A DNA stretch of 64,000 nucleotides. It comes from Sphingomonas sp. AP4-R1 (GTDB lineage: Bacteria; Pseudomonadota; Alphaproteobacteria; Sphingomonadales; Sphingomonadaceae). The translations under genes and the position numbers were made by a program. Below, piece by piece: positions 44,806 through 53,197 of this stretch; position 1 is the stretch's first letter; the number at the start of each line of letters is the position of its first letter. The notes under the pieces were generated by a model. It did not search any database. It was not told the origin of the DNA and saw only the letters and a list, made by a program, of their open reading frames with translations. The stretch lies in assembly GCF_013113735.1 (NCBI RefSeq), contig NZ_CP053346.1, forward strand, positions 3,548,001 to 3,612,000, given 5' to 3'.

Positions 44806-45899
44806 TGCGCTGGATCGATCTCGCGCATCGCTGGCTCGGCGGGCTGATCGGCCTGCTGCTCGCCGCGATCGGCCTTTCGGGCGCCGTGCTGCTCCACAAG
44901 GACGCGTGGACGGCGGTGAGCCACAAGGGCGATGCGGTCGTGCGCGATGCCGATCGCGTCGCGGCGATGGTCGCGCGGACGATGGCCGATCCGGTCGGGC
45001 GGCCGCGCATGATCACCTTCGCCGCGCCGGGCTTCGGGGTGGATCGGCTCGCCTATGAGAAAGGGGCGGGGGCCTATGCGGATCAGGATGGCGGCATCCT
45101 CTCGCGCTGGGATAACCAGTGGTCGCGGCCGGAAATGTGGCTGGTCGACTTCCACGAACATCTTCTGTCCGGCGAGAGCGGAGAGACGATCGTGGGCGTG
45201 GCGGGGCTGGCCGGGCTGGTCTTCGTGGTGACGGGGACGATCCTGTGGTGGCGCACGCGGCGGACGTTCGAGTTCCGGCTGCTGCCGAAGCGGCTCAGCC
45301 GCCCCGCCATCGTCCGCCATCATCGCGATCTCGGCATTCTGGTCGCGCCCCTGCTGCTGCTGTCGTTCGTGACGGGCACGATCCTCATCTTCCGTCCCCT
45401 GTCGTCGGTGCTGCTGGGGCCGGGGGCGACCGCCGCGATCGTGTCCGCCGCAAAGGGGCCGCCCGCGCCCTCGGGAGATGTCGGGCCGGATGTCGACTGG
45501 CGCGGGATGATCCGCACGGCGCATACGCGGTTTCCGGAGGCGGATTTCCGCAGCCTCTCTTTGCCGCGCAAGACGAACGGGCTGATCGTGATCCGCATGA
45601 AGCAGCCCTGGGAGTGGCTGCCGAACGGGCGGACGACCTTGTGGTTCGCGGCGGGCGACGGGCATCTCCTCGCGGCGCGCGATCCCGCCGATGCGCCGGC
45701 GCAGGTGGGCGCGTACAATAGGCTGTTTCCGCTTCACGCCGGGAAGGTCGGCGGTCTGGCCTATCGCCTGGTGATGACGCTGTCCGGGCTGGGCCTCGCG
45801 CTGCTGGGCAGCCTGACGGTCTGGTCGTTCTGGTTCAAGCGGAAGGCGCCGCCCAAGCGCGCGCAGCCCAACGCGCGGATGGTCGATCCGGTGCGGTGA
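44805..45899 (+). CDS. PepSY-associated transmembrane protein (iron-uptake reductase-like)
   Basis: The 364-residue membrane protein has four main helices: LGGLIGLLLAAIGLSGAVLL near the N-terminus, a pair around residues 125-210 and a last one near 330. A periplasmic PepSY-type domain lies between. HRW in the first segment, HEHL and RHHRD are conserved His that may bind haem. Such proteins accompany siderophore receptors and are thought to reduce imported iron chelates. Start and receptor stop overlap (TGATG). Confidence 0.85.
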   Translation: MRWIDLAHRWLGGLIGLLLAAIGLSGAVLLHKDAWTAVSHKGDAVVRDADRVAAMVARTMADPVGRPRMITFAAPGFGVDRLAYEKGAGAYADQDGGILSRWDNQWSRPEMWLVDFHEHLLSGESGETIVGVAGLAGLVFVVTGTILWWRTRRTFEFRLLPKRLSRPAIVRHHRDLGILVAPLLLLSFVTGTILIFRPLSSVLLGPGATAAIVSAAKGPPAPSGDVGPDVDWRGMIRTAHTRFPEADFRSLSLPRKTNGLIVIRMKQPWEWLPNGRTTLWFAAGDGHLLAARDPADAPAQVGAYNRLFPLHAGKVGGLAYRLVMTLSGLGLALLGSLTVWSFWFKRKAPPKRAQPNARMVDPVR

Positions 45900-45910
45900 G
45901 CCCGTGGCGT

Positions 45911-45940
45911 GCGGAGCTCCGGCGCGGGCCGAGGCTCCGC
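45911..45940. terminator. Possible bidirectional hairpin between convergent genes
   Basis: GCGGAGC (45911-45917) and GCTCCGC (45934-45940) can pair between the convergent PepSY and dehydrogenase genes. The loop is 16 bases and GC-rich; there is no clear T tract. Confidence 0.35.
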
Positions 45941-45946
45941 TTCCGG

Positions 45947-47386
45947 TTAGATGTTCGCGACCACCACGGCCCGCGTGTTGAGGTAGCTGTCGAGCGCCTC
46001 CGGTCCGCCTTCGGTGCCGTAGCCGGAATCCTTGATCCCGCCGAACGGCAGTTCGGCCGAACCGGCGGCGGGCGTGTTGATCCACATCATGCCGACCTCG
46101 ACGCGGCGGGCCAGCAGATCGGCATTCGCCAGCGAGCGGGTGAAGGCATAGCCGGCGAGGCCGAAGGAGAGGCGATTGGCCTCGTCGATCGCCTCCTCCA
46201 GCCGATCGAAGCCGCGAATGCCGGCGACGGGGCCGAACGGCTCGTCGTTGAACAAGCGGGCCTCCAGCGGCACGTCCGCCAGCACCGTCGGCTGCCAGAA
46301 ATTGCCGACCTCGCCGATGCGCTGCCCGCCGGCCAGCACGCGCGCGCCCTTGTCGACGGCGTCCCGCTGAAACTCCGCCATCGCGGCGAGGCGGCGCGGA
46401 TTGGCGAGGGGGCCCATCTGCGTGCCCTCGGCCAGCCCGTCGCCCACCTTCAGGCCATTGGCCAGCTCCGCCATCGCCTGACCGAATTCCTGTTCCACGC
46501 TGCGGTGGACGAGGAAGCGGGTCGGCGAGATGCAGACCTGACCCGCATTGCGGAACTTCGACCCGCCGAGGCTGCGGACGGCGAGCGGAACGTCCGCATC
46601 CTCGCAGATGATGACGGGGGCATGGCCGCCCAATTCCATCGAGACGCGCTTCATATACTGGCCGGCGAGGCCGGCGAGCAGCTTGCCGACCGGCGTCGAT
46701 CCGGTGAAGGTGATCTTCCGGATGATCGGGCTGCGGATCAGATAGTCCGAGATTTCGGCGGGATCGCCGAAGACCAGACCCAGCACGCCTTCCGGCAGCC
46801 CCGCATCCTGAAACGCGCGGATCAGCGCCGCCGGGCTGGCCGGCGTCTCCTCCGGCGCCTTGACGATCAGCGAGCAGCCGCTGGCGAGCCCGGCGGCGAT
46901 CTTCCGGACCACCTGGTTGATCGGGAAATTCCACGGGGTGAACGCCGCCACCGGGCCGACCGGATCCTTCACCACCATCTGCCGCACCGCCAGATTGGCG
47001 CGATGCGGGACGAGCCGGCCATAGATGCGGAAGCCCTCTTCGGCGAACCATTCGATGATGTCGGCGGCGGCCATCGCCTCGCCCTTCGCCTCGGCGAGCG
47101 GCTTGCCCTGCTCCTGCGTCATCAGCGCCGCGATCGCCTCGGCCCGCTCGCGCATCAGCCCGGCGGCCTTGCGCATGATCCGGCTGCGCTGCGCCGCCGT
47201 CATGTCCCGCCAGATCGCGAAGCCGCTCTGCGCGGCGTCCAGCGCCCGATCCAGATCGGCGGGGCCGGCGTGGGCGACCCGGCCGATCTCCTGCCCGGTG
47301 GCGGGATTGCGGACGGGCAGCGAGCGCCCGTCCGCCGCATCCTCCCACGTGCCGGCGATGAACAGGCGGGTGTCGGGATAGGTCAT
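45947..47386 (-). CDS. NAD(P)-dependent succinate-semialdehyde dehydrogenase-type ALDH
   Basis: The 479-residue enzyme has the aldehyde dehydrogenase fold with [10 protein letters not shown] (cofactor site), FTGSTPVGK, general base Glu251 in SMELGGHAP and nucleophile Cys285 in [11 protein letters not shown]. The combination of these motifs and length is typical of the GabD group. The substrate is probably succinate semialdehyde or a similar short semialdehyde. It stands downstream of the phasin-like gene on the same strand with a 127-base gap. Confidence 0.88.
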   Translation of the reverse strand: MTYPDTRLFIAGTWEDAADGRSLPVRNPATGQEIGRVAHAGPADLDRALDAAQSGFAIWRDMTAAQRSRIMRKAAGLMRERAEAIAALMTQEQGKPLAEAKGEAMAAADIIEWFAEEGFRIYGRLVPHRANLAVRQMVVKDPVGPVAAFTPWNFPINQVVRKIAAGLASGCSLIVKAPEETPASPAALIRAFQDAGLPEGVLGLVFGDPAEISDYLIRSPIIRKITFTGSTPVGKLLAGLAGQYMKRVSMELGGHAPVIICEDADVPLAVRSLGGSKFRNAGQVCISPTRFLVHRSVEQEFGQAMAELANGLKVGDGLAEGTQMGPLANPRRLAAMAEFQRDAVDKGARVLAGGQRIGEVGNFWQPTVLADVPLEARLFNDEPFGPVAGIRGFDRLEEAIDEANRLSFGLAGYAFTRSLANADLLARRVEVGMMWINTPAAGSAELPFGGIKDSGYGTEGGPEALDSYLNTRAVVVANI

Positions 47387-47513
47387 GCGCGGATCTGCCT
47401 CTGCGGTCGGGGGATGGCGGATCGTCGCAGCAAAAGCGGAGGGACGCCAGCAGCGGGCACCGGGGAAGGGGCGGACTGTGGGCGGGATCCGGCGATCGTC
47501 GGCAACGCGAGGC

Positions 47514-47993
47514 TCATTGGCGTTTCGCCTTCGGTTTCGCGTGGCCGAGCCGCCGCGCATTGCCGGTCGCGGTGCGATGGATGGGGGCGAGCGCGCCCCG
47601 GCCGAGCTTGGCTCCGGCCGTCATGGCGCCGAGCGCATAGTCGGCCGTCTGGTTCGCCAGCACGGACGCCTCGGACAGGGTCGGCACCTTGCCCGACAGC
47701 ATCATCAGCCCGACGCGCTGCATCTGGACGGTCCACGCGCCATGCATCGCCATCGCGTCGCGGGTGATCGCGCTGGCGCTGCGCCCGAACGCCTCCACCT
47801 TCTCCGGCACCATCCGCGCGAACTCGGCGAGATCGGCCTGCATCGGCGAGCCCATCGCATCGCGCATCTTGCCGCTCCGCGCACTGATCACGGCGCTGGA
47901 CGCCTGCACGGTCTCCAGCCCGCGCAGCCAAGTGGACTGCATATCGAGGCCGGCCGCGACCATGCGCGACCAGCTTGTGAAGGGATCAAGCAT
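47514..47993 (-). CDS. Phasin-like helical protein
   Basis: The 159-residue protein is all-helical with a phasin-like layout ([19 protein letters not shown], then [20 protein letters not shown]) and a basic C-terminal tail ([10 protein letters not shown]). Phasins coat polyhydroxyalkanoate granules. No polymerase gene is nearby, so the granule role is inferred from similarity by eye. The ATG has GGAGATCCCC upstream. It follows the catalase gene by 24 bases on the same strand. Confidence 0.6.
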   Translation of the reverse strand: MLDPFTSWSRMVAAGLDMQSTWLRGLETVQASSAVISARSGKMRDAMGSPMQADLAEFARMVPEKVEAFGRSASAITRDAMAMHGAWTVQMQRVGLMMLSGKVPTLSEASVLANQTADYALGAMTAGAKLGRGALAPIHRTATGNARRLGHAKPKAKRQ

Positions 47994-48017
47994 GGGGATC
48001 TCCGATGATCGCGATGT

Positions 48018-50093
48018 TCAAGCGAGGGTCCGCAGCGAAGGCTCGCGCGCGTAGAAGCGTCGGCCGGCCGCCTTGACGAACGCGCCGTCCAGCCCCGTCA
48101 CGCCGTCGTCCGGGACGATGCCGGCCTTGTCGAGCAGGGGGCGGGCCGCGTCGCTGGCGCCGATCGCCTTGAGGTGCGCGAAGGCGTTCATCGCGAACTC
48201 GATCGCGGCGCCTTCCTTCAGCAACGCCTCGCAGCCTTCGTCCGACAGGAGGATGGCGACCGCATCGAAGATCTGGCTGGGCGAACCCGCGAGTTGGCCG
48301 TCGGCCTTGTGCTGCGATCCATCGGACAGCTTCGCACCGCCCACCTTGGGCGCGACGACCACCGGCTTGCCCTTCGCCTTCTCGACGGACGAGACGAGCG
48401 AGGCCAGTTCGGCGGCGTCGGTGCCGTCGGCGATCAGGATGCCGACCGAGCGGCCTTCGAGCGTGGCCTTCATATTCTTGTGGATCGACAGCGCATCGGA
48501 CGGCGCCATGTCGACGGGCTCCTTCGCGGGCGGCGCCTTCTTGGGCAGCGGGATACCGAGGCCGGCGGCGACGCGCGCGGCGAGATCCTCGTCCACATTG
48601 CGCAGGTTCGCCACCATGCGCGGCGGGACCTGATCGAGCAGGCCGACCTTCGACAGCTCGAATACGAAGGAGGAGGCGATATGCGCCTGTTCGCTCTCGG
48701 TCTGCGAGCGATAGAAGAGCCGCGCCTGGCTGTAATGATCGGCGAATGTCTCCGAGCGGATCCGCAGCTTTTCGCCCTGTTCGTCTGGACCGGAGGGGGC
48801 GTCGGTCGTGGCGAAGCCTTGCGCGGGGCTCTCGCGCGGGCCGCCTTCCTCGCCATGCGCGGCGAGGCTGTTGGGCTCGTAATTGGCGCGGCCCTTGGGC
48901 ACCATCGTCTGCATCAAGCCGTCGCGCTGGAAGTTGCCGAACGGGCAGCGCGGCGTGTTGATCGGGATCTGGTGGAAGTTGGTCGTGCCGAGGCGCGACT
49001 TCTGCGTGTCGAGATAGCTGAACAGCCGCCCCTGCAGCAGCGGATCGTTCGAAAAGTCGATGCCGGGCACGATGTTGCTCGGCAGGAAGGCGACCTGCTC
49101 GGTCTCGGCGAAGAAATTGTCGACGTTGCGGTTGAGCGTCAGCGTGCCGATCAGGCGGACGGGCACGTCGTCTTCCGGGATCAGCTTGGTCGCGTCCAGC
49201 ACGTCATAGGGTTGGGCGTCGGCGAAGGCCTGATCGAAGACCTGGATGCCGAGATCCCATTGCGGGAAGGCGCCGGTGTCGATCGCCTCGAACAGATCGC
49301 GGCGATGATAGTCATTGTCGGCGGCCTGGAGCTTCAGAGCCTCGTCCCAGATCGTGGACTGAATGCCGAGGCGCGGCTTCCAGTGAAACTTGACGAAGCT
49401 GGCCTTGCCCTTGGCGTTGACCAGCTTGAACGTGTGGACGCCGAACCCCTCCATCGTCCGCAGCGAGCGGGGCAGGGTGCGATCCGACATCGCCCACATC
49501 AGCATGTGGGTGGTCTCGGGCATCAGCGAGGCCCAGTCCCAGAAGGTGTCGTGCGCGCTGCCCGCCTGCGGATAGCCGCGATCCGCCTCCATCTTCACGG
49601 CATGGACCAGATCCGGAAACTTGATCGCATCCTGGATGAAGAAGACCGGGATATTGTTGCCGACCAGATCCCAATTGCCTTCGCGCGTATAGAATTTCAC
49701 CGCGAAGCCACGCACGTCGCGCGGCGTATCGACCGAGCCCGCACCACCGGCGACGGTGGAGAAACGGACGAACACCTCGGTCTTCTCGCCCTTCGTGAAG
49801 ACCGCCGCCTTCGACAGATCCGAGATGTCGTCGGTCGCCTCGAACACGCCGTGCGCGCCGGAGCCGCGCGCGTGGACGATGCGCTCGGGGATACGCTCAT
49901 GATCGAAGTGGAAGATCTTCTCGCGAAGGACGAAGTCCTCCAGCAATGTCGGCCCACGCGCGCCGGCCCTGAGGCTGTTCTGATTGTCGCTGACCGGAAC
50001 GCCGTGATTGGTGGTGAGGACGGGAGCCTCGCCTTCGGCGTGCTGGTGGGTTTCGCCGCCGTTTCCGGCGTTACGGATGTCGTTGCTGGCCAA
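48018..50093 (-). CDS. katE: Large-subunit catalase with DJ-1/PfpI domain (KatE/HPII type)
   Basis: The 691-residue haem enzyme dismutates hydrogen peroxide. The catalytic His74 lies in [12 protein letters not shown], the distal Asn in VGNNIPVF (146-147) and the haem-ligand Tyr360 in [14 protein letters not shown]. Residues from about 540 form the C-terminal flavodoxin-like domain ([20 protein letters not shown]) found only in large-subunit catalases. It starts at a TTG with GAGGGG 8 bases upstream. A weak general-stress promoter (GGACA-N16-CGTT) is seen before it. Confidence 0.95.
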   Translation of the reverse strand: MASNDIRNAGNGGETHQHAEGEAPVLTTNHGVPVSDNQNSLRAGARGPTLLEDFVLREKIFHFDHERIPERIVHARGSGAHGVFEATDDISDLSKAAVFTKGEKTEVFVRFSTVAGGAGSVDTPRDVRGFAVKFYTREGNWDLVGNNIPVFFIQDAIKFPDLVHAVKMEADRGYPQAGSAHDTFWDWASLMPETTHMLMWAMSDRTLPRSLRTMEGFGVHTFKLVNAKGKASFVKFHWKPRLGIQSTIWDEALKLQAADNDYHRRDLFEAIDTGAFPQWDLGIQVFDQAFADAQPYDVLDATKLIPEDDVPVRLIGTLTLNRNVDNFFAETEQVAFLPSNIVPGIDFSNDPLLQGRLFSYLDTQKSRLGTTNFHQIPINTPRCPFGNFQRDGLMQTMVPKGRANYEPNSLAAHGEEGGPRESPAQGFATTDAPSGPDEQGEKLRIRSETFADHYSQARLFYRSQTESEQAHIASSFVFELSKVGLLDQVPPRMVANLRNVDEDLAARVAAGLGIPLPKKAPPAKEPVDMAPSDALSIHKNMKATLEGRSVGILIADGTDAAELASLVSSVEKAKGKPVVVAPKVGGAKLSDGSQHKADGQLAGSPSQIFDAVAILLSDEGCEALLKEGAAIEFAMNAFAHLKAIGASDAARPLLDKAGIVPDDGVTGLDGAFVKAAGRRFYAREPSLRTLA

Positions 50094-50200
50094 TGAAAAT
50101 CCCCTCGTCGCCGCTCATTCGGCAAATCGGGGTGGATAACGCGCCAGCGGACCGGAATGTCCTGCCGACGGGCATGGGCCGCAAGATTATCCCGTGTCCG

Positions 50201-50602
50201 TCATCCCGACTGCGCCGCGAAATGGCTGACGATATCGTCGCCCACGCGCGCCGGGCGGAACGTCACCGCATCGAGGCAGCACCAGCGCGACTTGACCTCC
50301 GCCAGCACCTCGTCACCCCGGCTGATGACCGTTCCGTAGAAGGCGCTCTCGCGGCGGACCTGTTCGAGCGTGGCGGTGGCGACGATGGCATCGTTGAGGA
50401 AGGCGGGCCGGCGATAGGTGATCTCGTGCTTCAGCGCGATCCAGACATGCGCCATGACGGCGTCGGCCGGCGCGAAACGCTGCCAGTGGGCGATCACGGC
50501 GCCCTGCACCCACGTCAGATAGATGGCGTTGTTGACATGGCCCATGAAGTCGATGTCCGTGGGGACAACGGCGACGATATGGGCATGGCTGGGACCAATC
50601 AT
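50201..50602 (-). CDS. Acyl-CoA thioesterase, hotdog fold (4HBT/YbgC-like)
   Basis: The 133-residue protein has the 4-hydroxybenzoyl-CoA thioesterase pattern: PTDIDFMGHVNNAIYLTWVQ with the catalytic-type Asp, then EITYRRPAFLND and VISRGDEVLAEVKSRWCCLD. It hydrolyses an acyl-CoA of unknown chain. The ATG at 50602 was chosen as nearest the domain; the ATG at 50617 is equally possible and neither has a clear ribosome site. Confidence 0.85.
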   Translation of the reverse strand: MIGPSHAHIVAVVPTDIDFMGHVNNAIYLTWVQGAVIAHWQRFAPADAVMAHVWIALKHEITYRRPAFLNDAIVATATLEQVRRESAFYGTVISRGDEVLAEVKSRWCCLDAVTFRPARVGDDIVSHFAAQSG

Positions 50603-50756
50603 GGCACAGCTTACCATTGCAGGGCCGGTGGGAGATACCGCCAGGTCATAAATCGGTAAGATCGTGACGGCTTTCCGACGTCGCGGACGATGCGGTCCTG
50701 CCTGTCGGACCAGAATTGCGCATATTGTCCCGGGAAGGCGCCGCCCCTTCCTCACG

Positions 50757-50781
50757 GGAACACCCTGTCACCCCGGCGGTT
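50757..50781 (+). promoter_or_regulatory. Candidate EcfG general-stress promoter before the CDF gene
   Basis: GGAAC (50757-50761), a 16-base spacer and GGTT (50778-50781) fit the alphaproteobacterial EcfG consensus (GGAAC-N16/17-cGTT). The predicted transcript would start only a few bases before the ATG at 50796, giving a nearly leaderless mRNA. Confidence 0.45.
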
Positions 50782-50795
50782 CGAGTTCCCATTCC

Positions 50796-51758
50796 ATGAG
50801 CAGTCGGACCGGCCACATCCGCGAGAATATCGTTCTCTACGGCGCGCTCTTCGCCAACGTGGCGATCGCGGTCGCGAAATTCATCGCTGCGGGATTTACC
50901 GGCTCGTCGTCCATGGTCAGCGAGGGCGTCCACTCGCTCGTCGACAGCGGCAACCAGATCCTTCTGCTCTACGGCCAGGCGCGCGCCAAACGGGCGCCCG
51001 ATGCCAGCCACCCGTTCGGATATGGCCGCGAACTGTATTTCTGGGCGTTCGTCGTCGCGATCCTGATCTTCGCCGTGGGCGCGGGCGTCTCGATCTACGA
51101 GGGCTGGATCCACATTGCCGAGCCGGCGCCCCTGCGGGATCCGACCGCGAACTATATCGTCCTCGCGGTCGCCGCCTGTCTGGAAGGCACGTCCTGGGGG
51201 ATCGCCGTCCGGGCGTTCAACCACGAGCGCGGCGCGAAGAGCTGGTGGCAGTCGATCCGACGATCCAAGGATCCGGCCGGCTTCATCGTGCTGTTCGAGG
51301 ACAGCGCCGCGCTGATCGGGCTGGCCCTGGCCGGGGTTGGCGTGTGGGCGAGCCACAGGCTGGGCGATCCCCGGATCGACGGCGTGGCCTCGATCGCGAT
51401 CGGGATCATTCTGGCCGCCGTCGCCGCGCTGCTGGCCCGCGAAGCCAAGGGGCTGCTGATCGGCGAAAGCGCGGATCCCGAGATCGTCGGCAAGATCTGG
51501 CGCATTCTCGACGGGCATCCGGCGATCACCGCCGTCAATCACGTCCGCACGATCCACACCGCGCCCGACGCGGTGTTCGTGGCCGTGAGCGCCGACTTCG
51601 CCGACGATCTCTCCATGGGCGATGCCGAGACGCTGATCGAGGAGATGGAGACGCGCATGAAGGCGGCCGTGCCGGAGCTGACCTCGATCTACATCCGCCC
51701 GGAGAAACGGGAGTTCGCGGTGCACCAGTCACGCCCCCACGATCTGGACGGGGGCTGA
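50796..51758 (+). CDS. Cation diffusion facilitator (CDF) transporter
   Basis: The 320-residue protein has six helices and a cytoplasmic C-terminal domain. MVSEGVHSLVDSGNQ on helix II and EDSAALIGLALAG on helix V carry the acidic metal-site positions (the usual HxxxD on helix II is seen as HSLVD; ED replaces HxxxD on helix V). HPFGYGRE is the conserved loop. It exports a divalent metal; the altered helix V site leaves Zn, Fe or Mn open. It is divergent from the thioesterase gene. Confidence 0.85.
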   Translation: MSSRTGHIRENIVLYGALFANVAIAVAKFIAAGFTGSSSMVSEGVHSLVDSGNQILLLYGQARAKRAPDASHPFGYGRELYFWAFVVAILIFAVGAGVSIYEGWIHIAEPAPLRDPTANYIVLAVAACLEGTSWGIAVRAFNHERGAKSWWQSIRRSKDPAGFIVLFEDSAALIGLALAGVGVWASHRLGDPRIDGVASIAIGIILAAVAALLAREAKGLLIGESADPEIVGKIWRILDGHPAITAVNHVRTIHTAPDAVFVAVSADFADDLSMGDAETLIEEMETRMKAAVPELTSIYIRPEKREFAVHQSRPHDLDGG

Positions 51759-51871
51759 GCGGGGCCTTTTCGAGCCGCTCCTCCCGGCGCACAGCCGCAC
51801 ACCGCCCGCCTCGACGGTCCCGCAATCGGACGGGCCGATGAACGCACGGCGCGCTCGCTGGTTTGCCCTGC

Positions 51872-53176
51872 ATGCCCCCATTGTTCGCCTGGCCACCCGA
51901 ACCCTATATTCTGGCGCTGCTCGGCGTCGGTCTGCTGATCGCCCTCGTGGCCTGGCTGCCGCTGGCGCTCAGGAACCTGCCGCTGTCGCTGCCGATCGTC
52001 TGCATCGCCATCGGCGCGCTGCTCGGACGATATGCGCCGACGCCCGTGGTGCCGCTGCCCGGCGAATATCCCAGGTTCGTCGAACATTTCACCGAGTTCG
52101 TGGTGCTGGTCGCCCTGGTGGGGGCGGGCCTGAAGATCGATCGCATCTTCGGCTGGAAACGTTGGGCGGTGACGTGGCGGCTGCTGGGCCCCACGATGCT
52201 GCTGACGATCGCGTCGGTCACCGCCATCGGGGTCGGGCTGCTGGGGCTGCCTCTACCGCTCGCGTTGCTGCTCGGCGGCGCGATGGCCCCGACCGATCCC
52301 GTGCTGGCGGCCGAGGTGCAGGTGGGGCCGCCCACATCGGGCGAGGATGACGAGGTGCGCTTCGGCCTCACGTCCGAGGCCGGGCTGAATGACGGACTGG
52401 CCTTCCCGTTCGTGCATCTGGCGATCGCGCTGGCGGCGGCGGCCGCCAGCGGCGGGCCCTGGGTGACCGGATGGGTGCTGCACAGCGTGATCTGGGAAAC
52501 GGCGGCGGGCATCGCGATCGGCTGGATCATCGGATGGCTGTTCGGATGGATCACCTTCCACATCCCGGCCGACAGCAAGCTCGCCCAGACGGGCGACGGC
52601 GTGATCGCCATTTCGGCGACGCTGATCGTTTACGCGCTCTGTGAGCTGGCGGGCTGTTACGGCTTTCTCGGCGTGTTCGTCGCCGCGCTCGCGATCCGGC
52701 ATGCGCATCGGAGCCACGCATTCCAGCGCGAGATGCACGACTTCACCGAGCAGATCGAGCGCATCGCCATGATGGCGGGGCTGCTGCTGTTCGGTGGCGC
52801 GCTGGTGAACGGGCTGCTCGCGCCGCTCGGCTGGCGGGAGGTGCTGGCGGCGATCCTGATCCTGTTCGCGGTGCGCCCGATCGCCGCGATGATCGGTCTG
52901 CTGGGCTTCAAGGCGCATCGCAGCGAGAAGCTGATGCTGGCCTTCTTCGGTATCCGCGGGGTCGGCTCATTCTATTATCTCGCTTATGGCCTCAACCATA
53001 TGGAGGCCGGCGACCAGAGCGGGCTCTGGGCGCTGCTGAGCCTGGTCGTGCTCATATCGATCCTTCTGCACGGCCTCACCGTCACGCCGGCGATGCGGTC
53101 GCTCGACAGGCGCCATGGCCGCGATCCGATCCCGGGCGACAGCGCGCATGGCGGGGCGTCGCGGCAGCCGTCCTGA
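51872..53176 (+). CDS. Na+/H+ antiporter, CPA1 family
   Basis: The 434-residue membrane protein has about 12 helices with the CPA1 signature APTDPVLAAEV and the ion-site segment SEAGLNDGLAFPFV (the ND pair). AFFGIRGVGSFYYLAY near the C-terminus is also conserved. It exchanges Na+ or K+ for H+. The ATG at 51872 was preferred to a TTG at 51863. It is convergent with ligD with only 21 bases between stops. Confidence 0.9.
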   Translation: MPPLFAWPPEPYILALLGVGLLIALVAWLPLALRNLPLSLPIVCIAIGALLGRYAPTPVVPLPGEYPRFVEHFTEFVVLVALVGAGLKIDRIFGWKRWAVTWRLLGPTMLLTIASVTAIGVGLLGLPLPLALLLGGAMAPTDPVLAAEVQVGPPTSGEDDEVRFGLTSEAGLNDGLAFPFVHLAIALAAAAASGGPWVTGWVLHSVIWETAAGIAIGWIIGWLFGWITFHIPADSKLAQTGDGVIAISATLIVYALCELAGCYGFLGVFVAALAIRHAHRSHAFQREMHDFTEQIERIAMMAGLLLFGGALVNGLLAPLGWREVLAAILILFAVRPIAAMIGLLGFKAHRSEKLMLAFFGIRGVGSFYYLAYGLNHMEAGDQSGLWALLSLVVLISILLHGLTVTPAMRSLDRRHGRDPIPGDSAHGGASRQPS

Positions 53177-53197
53177 CCGATCGCCCTGACGGCGTCG

